A stretch of 64,000 nucleotides of DNA from Oscillospiraceae bacterium (GTDB taxonomy: Bacteria > Bacillota > Clostridia > Oscillospirales > Acutalibacteraceae): assembly GCA_015066245.1 (NCBI GenBank), contig SVOS01000001.1, positions 214,433-278,432 of the forward strand. The letters run 5' to 3'. Of the stretch, positions 22,580 through 31,137 are shown piece by piece; position 1 is the first letter of the stretch; each line of letters opens with the position of its first letter. Under the pieces are notes generated by a model. That model had not been told where the DNA came from and made no database searches. It worked only from the letters and a program-made list of their open reading frames with translations. Both the position numbers and the translations under genes were made by a program.

Positions 22580-23947
22580 ATGAAAGAAACCACAATTGCT
22601 GCCATCAGTACTGCCCAAGGTGCAGGTGGTATCGGAATAATCAGAATATCGGGAGATAAAGCTATAGAGATTGCTGACAAGGTTTTTGTGTCCTTTACAG
22701 GAGTTAAGCTTAATGAGCTCAGCGGATATCACGGTGCTTACGGAAAAATTGTTTTTGAAGACGAAATAATCGATGAGTGCGTGGCTTTTGTATTCAGAAA
22801 TCCCAAAAGTTTTACCGGTGAAGATGTTGTAGAGCTTTGTTGTCATGGTGGAGTGCTTGTTACAAAACTTGTTTTGAGGGCGGTTCTTGCCAGCGGAGCT
22901 ACTCCGGCAGGTGCCGGCGAATTTACGAAACGAGCTTTTCTCAACGGAAAAATGAATCTTTCCGAGGCAGAGAGTATTATGAACCTAATTTCTGCCCAGA
23001 GCAAAAACGCTCTTAAGGCTGCTAATGAGGTACGTCAGGGTGCTGTCAGCAAGAAAATCTACGAGCTTTGTGAAAGACTTGAGAATACTGCGGCACACCT
23101 CAGTGCGTGGGCTGATTTTCCTGAGGAAGATATCCCCGAAGTAAGCGAAGATGCCTTGAGAAATACTCTTTATACTACAGAGAAAGAACTTTCTGAGCTT
23201 ATTAAGAATTATGATGCAGGTAAAGCCATTACTCAGGGTGTACCTACTGCTATTTTAGGCAAGCCTAATGTAGGTAAATCTACTCTTATGAACTTGCTTT
23301 CGGGCTTTGATAAGAGTATTGTTACTGATATCCCCGGAACTACCCGAGATGTAGTTGAGGAAACTGTGGTTTTAGGTGATATAATTTTAAGACTTTCTGA
23401 TACTGCAGGTATCAGAGAAACCGATAATATTGTAGAAAAAATCGGTGTTGATAAAGCAAAAGAGAAAATTGACGAAAGTCAGCTTTTGCTTGTTGTGTTT
23501 GACTCAAGCATTCCTCTGGATGATGAGGATAGGTTGATTGTAGAGAATATCAGAGACACTGCAGCTATTGCTGTAATTAATAAAAGCGACCTTGAAAGTA
23601 AAATTGATATTGAATATATCGAAAATAATTTTAAATTTGTGGTGTATATAAGTGCAAAGCAGGGCATCGGCAAGGATGAGCTTGTGTCTGCGGTTTCTAA
23701 AGCAACCGGTACAGAGGAGTTTTCTGCTTCTGCGGTGCTTCTTGCCGGAGAGCGACAGAAAGCTGCTGCCGAAGATGCTCTTAATAGCGTGAAATCTGCT
23801 ATTGATGCACTTGAGATGGGCTTTTCTCTTGATGCTGTTACAATAGATCTGGAGAATTCTTTGCAGAAACTATATGAGCTTGTAGGTAAAAATGTAAGCG
23901 AAGAGATAGTTGATAAGGTGTTCCACAACTTCTGTGTAGGAAAATAA
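22580..23947 (+). CDS. mnmE: tRNA modification GTPase MnmE
   Basis: TIAAISTAQGAGGIGIIRISG...LGKPNVGKSTLMNLLSG...DIPGTTRDVVEE...C-terminal FCVGK; start at ATG 22580. Confidence 0.97.
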   Translation: MKETTIAAISTAQGAGGIGIIRISGDKAIEIADKVFVSFTGVKLNELSGYHGAYGKIVFEDEIIDECVAFVFRNPKSFTGEDVVELCCHGGVLVTKLVLRAVLASGATPAGAGEFTKRAFLNGKMNLSEAESIMNLISAQSKNALKAANEVRQGAVSKKIYELCERLENTAAHLSAWADFPEEDIPEVSEDALRNTLYTTEKELSELIKNYDAGKAITQGVPTAILGKPNVGKSTLMNLLSGFDKSIVTDIPGTTRDVVEETVVLGDIILRLSDTAGIRETDNIVEKIGVDKAKEKIDESQLLLVVFDSSIPLDDEDRLIVENIRDTAAIAVINKSDLESKIDIEYIENNFKFVVYISAKQGIGKDELVSAVSKATGTEEFSASAVLLAGERQKAAAEDALNSVKSAIDALEMGFSLDAVTIDLENSLQKLYELVGKNVSEEIVDKVFHNFCVGK

Positions 23948-23964
23948 GATTAGGACTTGATAGT

Positions 23965-25845
23965 ATGAAATATGTGGCAGGTAATTATGATGTTGCCGTT
24001 ATTGGTGCAGGCCATGCAGGTATAGAGGCGGCTTTTGCATCAGCTCGCCTTGGCGTAAAAACCGTTATTTTTACAATTAATATGGATGCCGTGGGAAATT
24101 GTCCCTGCAATCCTTCTATCGGTGGTACTGCAAAGGGTCATCTTGTAAGAGAAATTGACGCTTTGGGCGGAGAAATGGGCAAGACTGCTGACGAGGCTAT
24201 GCTTCAGATGAGAATGCTTAATCTGGGCAAAGGTCCTGCGGTCCATTCTCTCAGAGCTCAGATTGACAGAAGAAAGTATCAGGATATTATGAAGCACAAG
24301 CTTGAGCTTTGCGAGAATCTTGAGCTTCGTCAGGCTGAGATTGTAAATATTGAAAAAAGCGAGGATTGTTTTGTTCTGGAGAGCAGAACACACGCCCAGT
24401 ATATGGCAAAAAAGGTAATTATTGCTACTGGTACATACTTAGGCGGTAAAATCTTTATCGGTGATGTCAATTACGAAGGCGGTCCCGACGGTATGTTTGC
24501 GGCTACTGAGCTTACAAAAAGTCTGGTAAAGATGGGGCTTCCTCTCAGACGATTCAAAACAGGTACCCCTGCAAGAGTCCTTAAAAGCAGCATTGACTTC
24601 TCAGACCTTGAGGTGCAATGTGGAGACGAGCCTCCCCAGCACTTTTCTTTCGAAACAGAAAAAGAGCTGGAGAATAAGGTGGTTTGCCATATAAGCTGGA
24701 CAAACGAGAATACAAAGAAAGTAATTCTTGATAATATTCACCTCAGTCCCCTTTATTCCGGTATGATTGAGGGTGTTGGACCAAGATATTGTCCGAGCCT
24801 TGAGGACAAGATTGTCCGTTTCAAAGACAAAGAGCGTCATCAGCTTTTTATTGAGCCTTGCGGACTTGATACAGAGGAAATGTATCTTCAGGGCATGAGC
24901 TCGTCTTTACCCGAAGGTGTTCAGAGTGCTTTTTATAAAACTATCAAAGGTCTTGAAAATGCAGTAATTATGCGTCCTGCTTATGCTATTGAGTATGATT
25001 GTGTCGACCCTACTGCTATGGACCCTACTTTAGAAATAAAGGCAATACCGGGACTTTTCGGTGCAGGTCAGTTTAACGGTTCTTCGGGCTATGAGGAGGC
25101 TGCTGCTCAAGGTCTTGTGGCAGGTATAAATGCAGCAAGAGCCGTCAAGGGTGAGAGCAAGTTCATACTTGACCGTTCGGGTTCTTACATTGGTACACTT
25201 ATTGATGACCTTGTAACCAAAGGCAGCAACGAGCCCTACAGAATGATGACCTCAAGAAGTGAGTACAGATTGTTGCTTCGCCAGGATAATGCTGACGAGC
25301 GACTTACTCCCACAGGATATGAAATCGGACTTATCAGCGAGGAGAGATATAATAACTATCTCCAAAAGACTCAGAAAAAGGCCGATGAGCTTAAACGTCT
25401 CAAATCTACGGTGCTTTCCCCTACTGATGAGCTTAATAATATACTTGTTTCACGTGAAACATCTCCTGTAACATCTGGTGTAACACTATATGACCTTTTA
25501 AAGCGTCCTCAGTTAAGTTATAAGGATTTAGCACCTGTTGACAAATCAAGACCTGAGCTTGCTCCAATTATTATTGAGCAGCTTCAGACAGAAATTAAGT
25601 ACGAGGGCTATATCTTAAAGCAAAAGGATAGAATTGAGCAGATTGAGCGTATGAGCCGCAAAAAGTTGCCGTTGGATATAGATTATCGTGAGATTACAGG
25701 ACTCAGACTTGAGGCTCAGGAAAAGCTCAATAAAATCAAACCCCTTAACGTAGCTCAGGCAAGCAGAATTTCAGGTGTGTCCCCTGCTGATATCAGCGTG
25801 CTTGTTATCTGGCTGAGCAGTCGAAAAAAGGAGAATAATGTATGA
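23965..25845 (+). CDS. mnmG: tRNA uridine-5-carboxymethylaminomethyl(34) synthesis enzyme MnmG
   Basis: DVAVIGAGHAGIEAAFASARLGVKTVIFTINMDAVGNCPCNPSIGGTAKGHLVREIDALGGEMG. Confidence 0.98.
   Translation: MKYVAGNYDVAVIGAGHAGIEAAFASARLGVKTVIFTINMDAVGNCPCNPSIGGTAKGHLVREIDALGGEMGKTADEAMLQMRMLNLGKGPAVHSLRAQIDRRKYQDIMKHKLELCENLELRQAEIVNIEKSEDCFVLESRTHAQYMAKKVIIATGTYLGGKIFIGDVNYEGGPDGMFAATELTKSLVKMGLPLRRFKTGTPARVLKSSIDFSDLEVQCGDEPPQHFSFETEKELENKVVCHISWTNENTKKVILDNIHLSPLYSGMIEGVGPRYCPSLEDKIVRFKDKERHQLFIEPCGLDTEEMYLQGMSSSLPEGVQSAFYKTIKGLENAVIMRPAYAIEYDCVDPTAMDPTLEIKAIPGLFGAGQFNGSSGYEEAAAQGLVAGINAARAVKGESKFILDRSGSYIGTLIDDLVTKGSNEPYRMMTSRSEYRLLLRQDNADERLTPTGYEIGLISEERYNNYLQKTQKKADELKRLKSTVLSPTDELNNILVSRETSPVTSGVTLYDLLKRPQLSYKDLAPVDKSRPELAPIIIEQLQTEIKYEGYILKQKDRIEQIERMSRKKLPLDIDYREITGLRLEAQEKLNKIKPLNVAQASRISGVSPADISVLVIWLSSRKKENNV
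25446..25461. promoter_or_regulatory. parS: parS site (ParB binding), inside mnmG
   Basis: TGTTTCACGTGAAACA, perfect 16-bp palindrome matching the Bacillus-type parS consensus. Confidence 0.9.
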
Positions 25846-26561
25846 CAAAATCAGAATTTATCTCTGTGCTTTTAAATAAGGCAGAAGAATTCGGAGTATC
25901 TCTTACAGAGGAGCAAGGCGAAAAGCTGTATATATACTTTGAAGAGCTTGTTAGAGTAAACGAGTATATGAACCTCACTGCTATTACTGAGCCTGAAGAA
26001 GTTATTGTAAAACATTTTTGCGATAGTCTTGCCCTGCTTAAATACAGTTTTATCAAAGAAAATGCAAGCTTGGTTGATGTAGGCACAGGAGCAGGTTTTC
26101 CCGGTGTTGTAATAAAAATCGCAAGAGATGATATTAAACTTACACTTATGGATGCCGCAGGAAAAAGAATTAATTTTCTTGAAGAGCTTTGCGAAAAGCT
26201 GCAGATTGAAGCAGATTGCGTAAATATCCGTGCCGAGCAGGCTGGTGTAGATACTGATTATCGCGAAGAATTTGATGTTGTTACCAGCCGTGCGGTTGCT
26301 GAGCTCAGGGTACTTAATGAATATTGCCTCCCTCTTGTTAAGGTGAACGGCAAATTTGTAGCCCTTAAAGGCAAAAGCGGTTGCGATGAGGTGAACTCGG
26401 CAAAGCCGTCTATCTCTATTTTGGGCGGAAAGCTTACAAAGGTTGAGGAGTATTCCTTATTTGATGCAGGAGAAAGAACTGTAGTAGAAATCAAAAAGGT
26501 TAAGAGAACCTCGTCAAAATATCCCCGACATAACTCTCAGATAAAATCAAAACCACTTTAA
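25842..26561 (+). CDS. rsmG: 16S rRNA (guanine(527)-N7)-methyltransferase RsmG
   Basis: YFEELVRVNEYMNLTAITEPEEVIVKHFCDSLAL...DVGTGAGFPGVVIKIA. Confidence 0.96.
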   Translation: MTKSEFISVLLNKAEEFGVSLTEEQGEKLYIYFEELVRVNEYMNLTAITEPEEVIVKHFCDSLALLKYSFIKENASLVDVGTGAGFPGVVIKIARDDIKLTLMDAAGKRINFLEELCEKLQIEADCVNIRAEQAGVDTDYREEFDVVTSRAVAELRVLNEYCLPLVKVNGKFVALKGKSGCDEVNSAKPSISILGGKLTKVEEYSLFDAGERTVVEIKKVKRTSSKYPRHNSQIKSKPL

Positions 26562-26571
26562 TTATTTTTTA

Positions 26572-26605
26572 AAACTCCCTTTCAGATAAGAAAGGGAGTT
26601 TTGTC
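26572..26605 (+). terminator. Rho-independent terminator
   Basis: AACTCCCTTTC...GAAAGGGAGTTTTGT. Confidence 0.75.
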
Positions 26606-26759
26606 ATATATTGACCTTTTCGCCAAAATCAAATCTTTTATTATAATTTGTATCCTGTTATCTCAAAATTATCGGTGCTTATGTGTCAGTTTTCTCGTAA
26701 TCATGGTGGTATTATTAAGTCACATCAAAAAACCGTGGACGGCGAAGGGAGATGTTGGG

Positions 26760-27584
26760 ATGATATTTTCTAAAACCAAGGATGAAAGAAAAGTTCTTGA
26801 TATACCCATAATCTGTATCCGCCCCAACAAAACCCAACCCCGAAAAAATTTTGATGAAGAAGAGCTCATGAGTCTGGCACAATCTATATCTCAAAGCGGT
26901 ATTCTTCAGCCTTTGACTGTACGCAAGCTTAACGAAAACGAGTACGAGCTAATAGCTGGCGAGCGAAGGTTGAGAGCCTCAATTCTTGCAGGTCTTAAGA
27001 GTGTGCCTTGTGTACTTTATAAATGCTCCGATATGGACTCGGCAATATTCGCACTGATTGAAAATCTTCAGCGTTCTGACCTTAATATGTTTGAAGAAGC
27101 GAGAGGAATCAGCAGATTAATAAGAAAATATAACATTACTCAGGAAGAAGCAGCCATAAAGCTGGGGAAAAAGCAGAGTACCATTGCAAATAAGCTGAGA
27201 CTTCTCAAACTTAGTCTTGAAGAGCAGGACTGGATTTCGCAGGCAGGCCTTTCGGAAAGACACGCCAGAGCTTTGCTCAGGATAAATGAGGAAGAACTGA
27301 GAAAAAAGCTGCTGAGCAGAATAATATCAGAAAGTATGAACGCCAGTGAAACCGAAAAGCTGGTAACCGATACGTTACTGAGCAACACTCTTCCCGACAA
27401 AAAACAAGAGCGAAAATACATCGTCAAAGATCTGAGAATTTTTGTCAATACTATAAACAAAGCCGTCGATACCATGAGGCTTTCAGGTATCAACGCCATT
27501 GCAAAACGAGTCGACAGTGAGGAATTTATAGAATATACAGTGAAAATTCCAAAAGCTGAAGCAATTACGGGTAAAACCGCATAA
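26760..27584 (+). CDS. noc: ParB/Noc-family nucleoid occlusion protein
   Basis: IPIICIRPNKTQPRKNFDEEELMSLAQSISQSGILQPLTVRK...GERRLRASILAGLKSVPCVLYK; second ParB-like gene directly after rsmG; start at ATG 26760. Confidence 0.85.
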   Translation: MIFSKTKDERKVLDIPIICIRPNKTQPRKNFDEEELMSLAQSISQSGILQPLTVRKLNENEYELIAGERRLRASILAGLKSVPCVLYKCSDMDSAIFALIENLQRSDLNMFEEARGISRLIRKYNITQEEAAIKLGKKQSTIANKLRLLKLSLEEQDWISQAGLSERHARALLRINEEELRKKLLSRIISESMNASETEKLVTDTLLSNTLPDKKQERKYIVKDLRIFVNTINKAVDTMRLSGINAIAKRVDSEEFIEYTVKIPKAEAITGKTA

Positions 27585-27597
27585 AAGCGGTTTTGCA
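27574..27597 (+). terminator. Terminator overlapping the noc stop codon
   Basis: AAAACCGC-ATAAAA-GCGGTTTT. Confidence 0.6.
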
Positions 27598-27699
27598 TAC
27601 ATATTCTCTCAAAGAAAGGAAGTTGAGAACAAGCTTTCCCCTCGGATGCGATGCATCCGCCACTCATACCCATTTCCTTATCTGAACCCCTTTGTCAAG

Positions 27700-27733
27700 A
27701 GCCACACAGCATTGCCACTGCTGTGTGGCTTTT
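27700..27733 (+). terminator. Strong hairpin, terminator-like
   Basis: AGCCACACAGCA-N7-TGCTGTGTGGCT (12-bp perfect stem) followed by TTT. Confidence 0.6.
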
Positions 27734-27763
27734 GGCATTATATAAAAGCTTATCAATAAATTC

Positions 27764-27932
27764 AAAATCGAAAGTCAACAATGCTCGGCTTACTGTGAAA
27801 TCACGCCTTGTTCATTGTTGCTGACCTTCCGAGTTTTCTTCGCCCTCAACAAAATCACGCAGCTGAATAAATCAGCTCTTGCGATTTTGTGTTCGTGCTA
27901 AAAAATCGAAAGGCAACAATGCTCGGCGTACT
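27764..27932. repeat. Pair of 31-bp direct repeats flanking an imperfect stem-loop
   Basis: AAAATCGAAAGTCAACAATGCTCGGCTTACT (27764-27794) vs AAAATCGAAAGGCAACAATGCTCGGCGTACT (27902-27932), 29/31 identical; stem-loop 27849-27890. Confidence 0.8.
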
Positions 27933-27937
27933 AATAA

Positions 27938-27953
27938 AGTTTCACGTGAAACA
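27938..27953. promoter_or_regulatory. parS: parS site upstream of parA
   Basis: AGTTTCACGTGAAACA; one mismatch to TGTTTCACGTGAAACA. Confidence 0.88.
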
Positions 27954-28094
27954 AATATATGATTTACTGTTAAACATCCAAAAATTTTAATAAAATAAGG
28001 ATTTCCTCTTTAATTTTGCTTATATATGTGATAAAATACTCTTTATTAAGACGAAAAAACGAAAATTAAGGAAAATTTGAAAGGTGATATTGAT

Positions 28095-28859
28095 TTGGCG
28101 AAGGTAATTGCAGTATCTAATCAGAAAGGCGGAGTTGGCAAAACCACCTCAGCCGTTAATCTTGCCGCAGTTTTCGGAGCTCTTGGCAAGAGAGTTTTGC
28201 TTGTTGATACCGACCCCCAGGGCAATGCCACAAGCGGTGTGGGTATTGACAGAAGAAAGACAAAAGGTTCTTCTTACGACATAATTGTTGATGGCAAAAG
28301 TGTTTCTGAATGTCTTATTAAAACAGAGTTCAAAAACCTCGACATTATTCCCTCCAGCCTTGACCTGGCAGCGGCTGAGCTTGAGATTGTAGACAGAAAT
28401 CACAGAGAAAGCCTTCTTAAGGCAGCTCTTGCTCCTGTTAAGGCTAATTATGACTACATTTTAATCGATTGTCCCCCATCGCTGGGACTTATTACAACAA
28501 ATGCATTATGCGCCGCTGATACGGTTTTGCTTCCTATTCAGTGTGAGTATTATGCTCTCGAGGGTTTGTCTCAGCTTATGAACTCCGTAAGACGTGTAAA
28601 GCGTATGTATAATCCCAGACTTGATATCGAGGGTGTTGTGCTTACAATGTATGACGGCAGACTTAACCTTACTCAGCAGGTTGTTGCCGAAGTAAAAAAA
28701 TACTTTCCAAAGAAAGTGTACTCAACTCCTATTCCCAGAGGCGTCAGAATTTCAGAAGCTCCAAGCTACGGTATGCCTGTAATTTATTATGACAAGAGCT
28801 GCAAGGGCTCAGAGGCATATATGGCACTGGGTAAGGAAATTCTTAAGAAGGAGAAATAA
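28095..28859 (+). CDS. parA: Chromosome partitioning ATPase ParA/Soj
   Basis: AKVIAVSNQKGGVGKTTSAVNLAAVFGALGKRVLLVDTDPQGNATSG; likely TTG start at 28095 after AAAGGTGAT. Confidence 0.96.
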   Translation: MAKVIAVSNQKGGVGKTTSAVNLAAVFGALGKRVLLVDTDPQGNATSGVGIDRRKTKGSSYDIIVDGKSVSECLIKTEFKNLDIIPSSLDLAAAELEIVDRNHRESLLKAALAPVKANYDYILIDCPPSLGLITTNALCAADTVLLPIQCEYYALEGLSQLMNSVRRVKRMYNPRLDIEGVVLTMYDGRLNLTQQVVAEVKKYFPKKVYSTPIPRGVRISEAPSYGMPVIYYDKSCKGSEAYMALGKEILKKEK

Positions 28860-28860
28860 T

Positions 28861-29730
28861 ATGGCTAAGAAAAAATCTGGTCTTGGCAAAGGTATAGATG
28901 CCATTTTTATGGAAAATGAAACCGAAAGCCGCGACTCGGTGGTGGTTCTGGGTATTGACGAGATATCCCCTAACCGCAGTCAGCCTCGTACAGAGTTTGA
29001 CCCCGAGGCACTGGCAGAGCTTACAGACAGTATCAGCAAACATGGTGTGCTCCAGCCTATTCTGGTACGTCCTCTTATTGCAGGCGGATATCAGATTGTA
29101 GCAGGCGAAAGACGTTACAGAGCATCCTTGCAGGCAGGACTTTCGGAGATTCCTGCCATTATCCGTGAGCTTGACGACAAAGAGACAATGGAGATTGCTC
29201 TTATCGAAAACTTACAGAGAAAAGACCTTACTGCAGTTGAAGAAGCTTTAGGCTACGATGCTTTGATGAAAAATCACGGCTTTACACAGGAAGAAGTTGC
29301 AGATGCCGTGGGAAAGTCAAGGTCAGCAGTTGCAAATGCTCTGAGACTTCTTACTTTGCCCGATGCTGTAATTGAGCTTATTAAAGAAGGCAAACTCAGT
29401 GCAGGCCACGCAAGAGCATTGGTAAGCATCGAGGATGAGGAAATTTCCATCAAACTTGCAAATGAAATCGTTGACAACGGCTTGTCTGTGCGTGCAGTAG
29501 AATCCCTTGCAAAGAATGTTCAGAAGAAAAAGAAAGTCAAAGAAACCGACGGCAGAAAGTCAAAGAAACCCACATATTTTGCCGAGGTGGAGATGGCACT
29601 TTCCGAGAATATGGGCAGACGTGTAGTTGTAACTGCTGCCAAAAACGGCACAGGCGGTACAATTTCCATAGATTTTTATTCAGATGATGAGCTTAAGGCA
29701 ATTGCAAACCGCATTGCCGAAGTGGATTAA
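28861..29730 (+). CDS. parB: Chromosome partitioning protein ParB/Spo0J
   Basis: GLGKGIDAIF...ISPNRSQPRTEFDPEALAELTDSISKHGVLQPILVRP...AGERRYRASLQAGL; start at ATG 28861. Confidence 0.96.
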   Translation: MAKKKSGLGKGIDAIFMENETESRDSVVVLGIDEISPNRSQPRTEFDPEALAELTDSISKHGVLQPILVRPLIAGGYQIVAGERRYRASLQAGLSEIPAIIRELDDKETMEIALIENLQRKDLTAVEEALGYDALMKNHGFTQEEVADAVGKSRSAVANALRLLTLPDAVIELIKEGKLSAGHARALVSIEDEEISIKLANEIVDNGLSVRAVESLAKNVQKKKKVKETDGRKSKKPTYFAEVEMALSENMGRRVVVTAAKNGTGGTISIDFYSDDELKAIANRIAEVD

Positions 29731-29768
29731 TTTTGATATAACTTGTATTTACACAGGAGGATATAAAG

Positions 29769-31058
29769 ATGATTGATATTAAATTTTTGAGAGAAAATCC
29801 CGAAGCAGTAAAGGAAAATATCCGCAAAAAGTTTCAGGACAACAAGCTTCCCCTTGTTGACGAGGTAATTGAGCTTGATAAGCAGAGCCGTCAGGCAAAA
29901 GGCGAGGCTGATGCATTAAGAGCAGAGCGTAACAAGTACTCAAAGCAGATTGGTGCTTTAATGGGTCAGGGCAAACGTGAAGAGGCTGAGGCTATGAAAA
30001 AGCTTGTTACAGAAAAGGGTGACGAGCTCGCAGCACTTGAGAAGAAGGAAGCTGAGCTTTCAGAGCGTGTTAAGACAATTATGATGACAATTCCCAACAT
30101 TATCGACCCCTCTGTTCCTATCGGCAAGGATGACTCTGAGAATGTTGAGGTACAGCGTTACGGTGAGCCTGTTACTCCCGATTTTGAGGTTCCCTATCAT
30201 ACAGAGATTATGGAGCGTTTCTGCGGTATTGACCTTGATGCTGCAAGAAAGGTTGCAGGTAATGGTTTTTACTATCTCATGGGTGACATCGCAAGACTTC
30301 ACTCTGCTGTTATCTCCTATGCAAGAGATTTTATGATTGACCGCGGATTTACTTATTGCGTTCCTCCCTTTATGATTCGTGCAGAGGTTGTAACAGGTGT
30401 TATGAGCTTTGCTGAGATGGATGCTATGATGTATAAGATTGAGGGCGAGGACCTTTATCTTATCGGTACAAGCGAGCATTCTATGATTGGTAAATTTATC
30501 GACACAATCACTCCCGAGAAGGAGCTTCCCTATACTCTCACAAGCTACAGCCCCTGCTTCAGAAAAGAAAAGGGTGCTCACGGTATTGAGGAGAGAGGCG
30601 TATATCGTATTCACCAGTTTGAAAAGCAGGAAATGATAGTTGTTTGTAAGCCTGAGGACAGCCCCAAGTATTTTGATGTTCTATGGCAGAACACAGTTGA
30701 CCTTTTCAGAAGTCTTGATATTCCCGTAAGAACACTTGAGTGTTGCTCAGGCGACCTTGCAGACCTTAAGGTTAAGTCCATTGACGTTGAGGCATGGTCT
30801 CCCAGACAGCAGAAGTATTTTGAAGTTGGCTCATGCTCAAATCTCGGCGATGCTCAGGCAAGACGTCTTAAGATTCGCGTAAATGGCGAAGATAACAACA
30901 AATACTTTGCTCATACTCTTAACAATACTGTTGTTGCTCCTCCCAGAATGCTTATTGCTTTCTTAGAGAATAACTTAAACGCAGATGGTTCTGTTAATAT
31001 TCCTGTAGCTCTCAGACCCTATATGGGCGGTAAAGAGAAGCTTACTCCCTGTAAATAA
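29769..31058 (+). CDS. serS: Seryl-tRNA synthetase
   Basis: MIDIKFLRENPEAVKENIRKKFQD...TSEHSMIGKF...CFRKEKGAHGIEERGVYRIHQFEKQEM. Confidence 0.97.
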   Translation: MIDIKFLRENPEAVKENIRKKFQDNKLPLVDEVIELDKQSRQAKGEADALRAERNKYSKQIGALMGQGKREEAEAMKKLVTEKGDELAALEKKEAELSERVKTIMMTIPNIIDPSVPIGKDDSENVEVQRYGEPVTPDFEVPYHTEIMERFCGIDLDAARKVAGNGFYYLMGDIARLHSAVISYARDFMIDRGFTYCVPPFMIRAEVVTGVMSFAEMDAMMYKIEGEDLYLIGTSEHSMIGKFIDTITPEKELPYTLTSYSPCFRKEKGAHGIEERGVYRIHQFEKQEMIVVCKPEDSPKYFDVLWQNTVDLFRSLDIPVRTLECCSGDLADLKVKSIDVEAWSPRQQKYFEVGSCSNLGDAQARRLKIRVNGEDNNKYFAHTLNNTVVAPPRMLIAFLENNLNADGSVNIPVALRPYMGGKEKLTPCK

Positions 31059-31060
31059 TA

Positions 31061-31095
31061 ACGACCGCCCGAAATTTCTTTCGGGCGGTTTAATA
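31061..31095 (+). terminator. Rho-independent terminator
   Basis: CGACCGCCCGAAATTTCTTTCGGGCGGTTTA. Confidence 0.75.
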
Positions 31096-31137
31096 TTATA
31101 TAGAATATAAATGTATTATAATCAAGGAGGAATTTTC

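Noticed and set aside
26601-26759. Upstream extension of the noc ORF (MSYIDLFAKIKSF...)
   Set aside because: Overlaps the end of the rsmG terminator; conserved ParB/Noc similarity begins after ATG 26760, so the shorter start is preferred.
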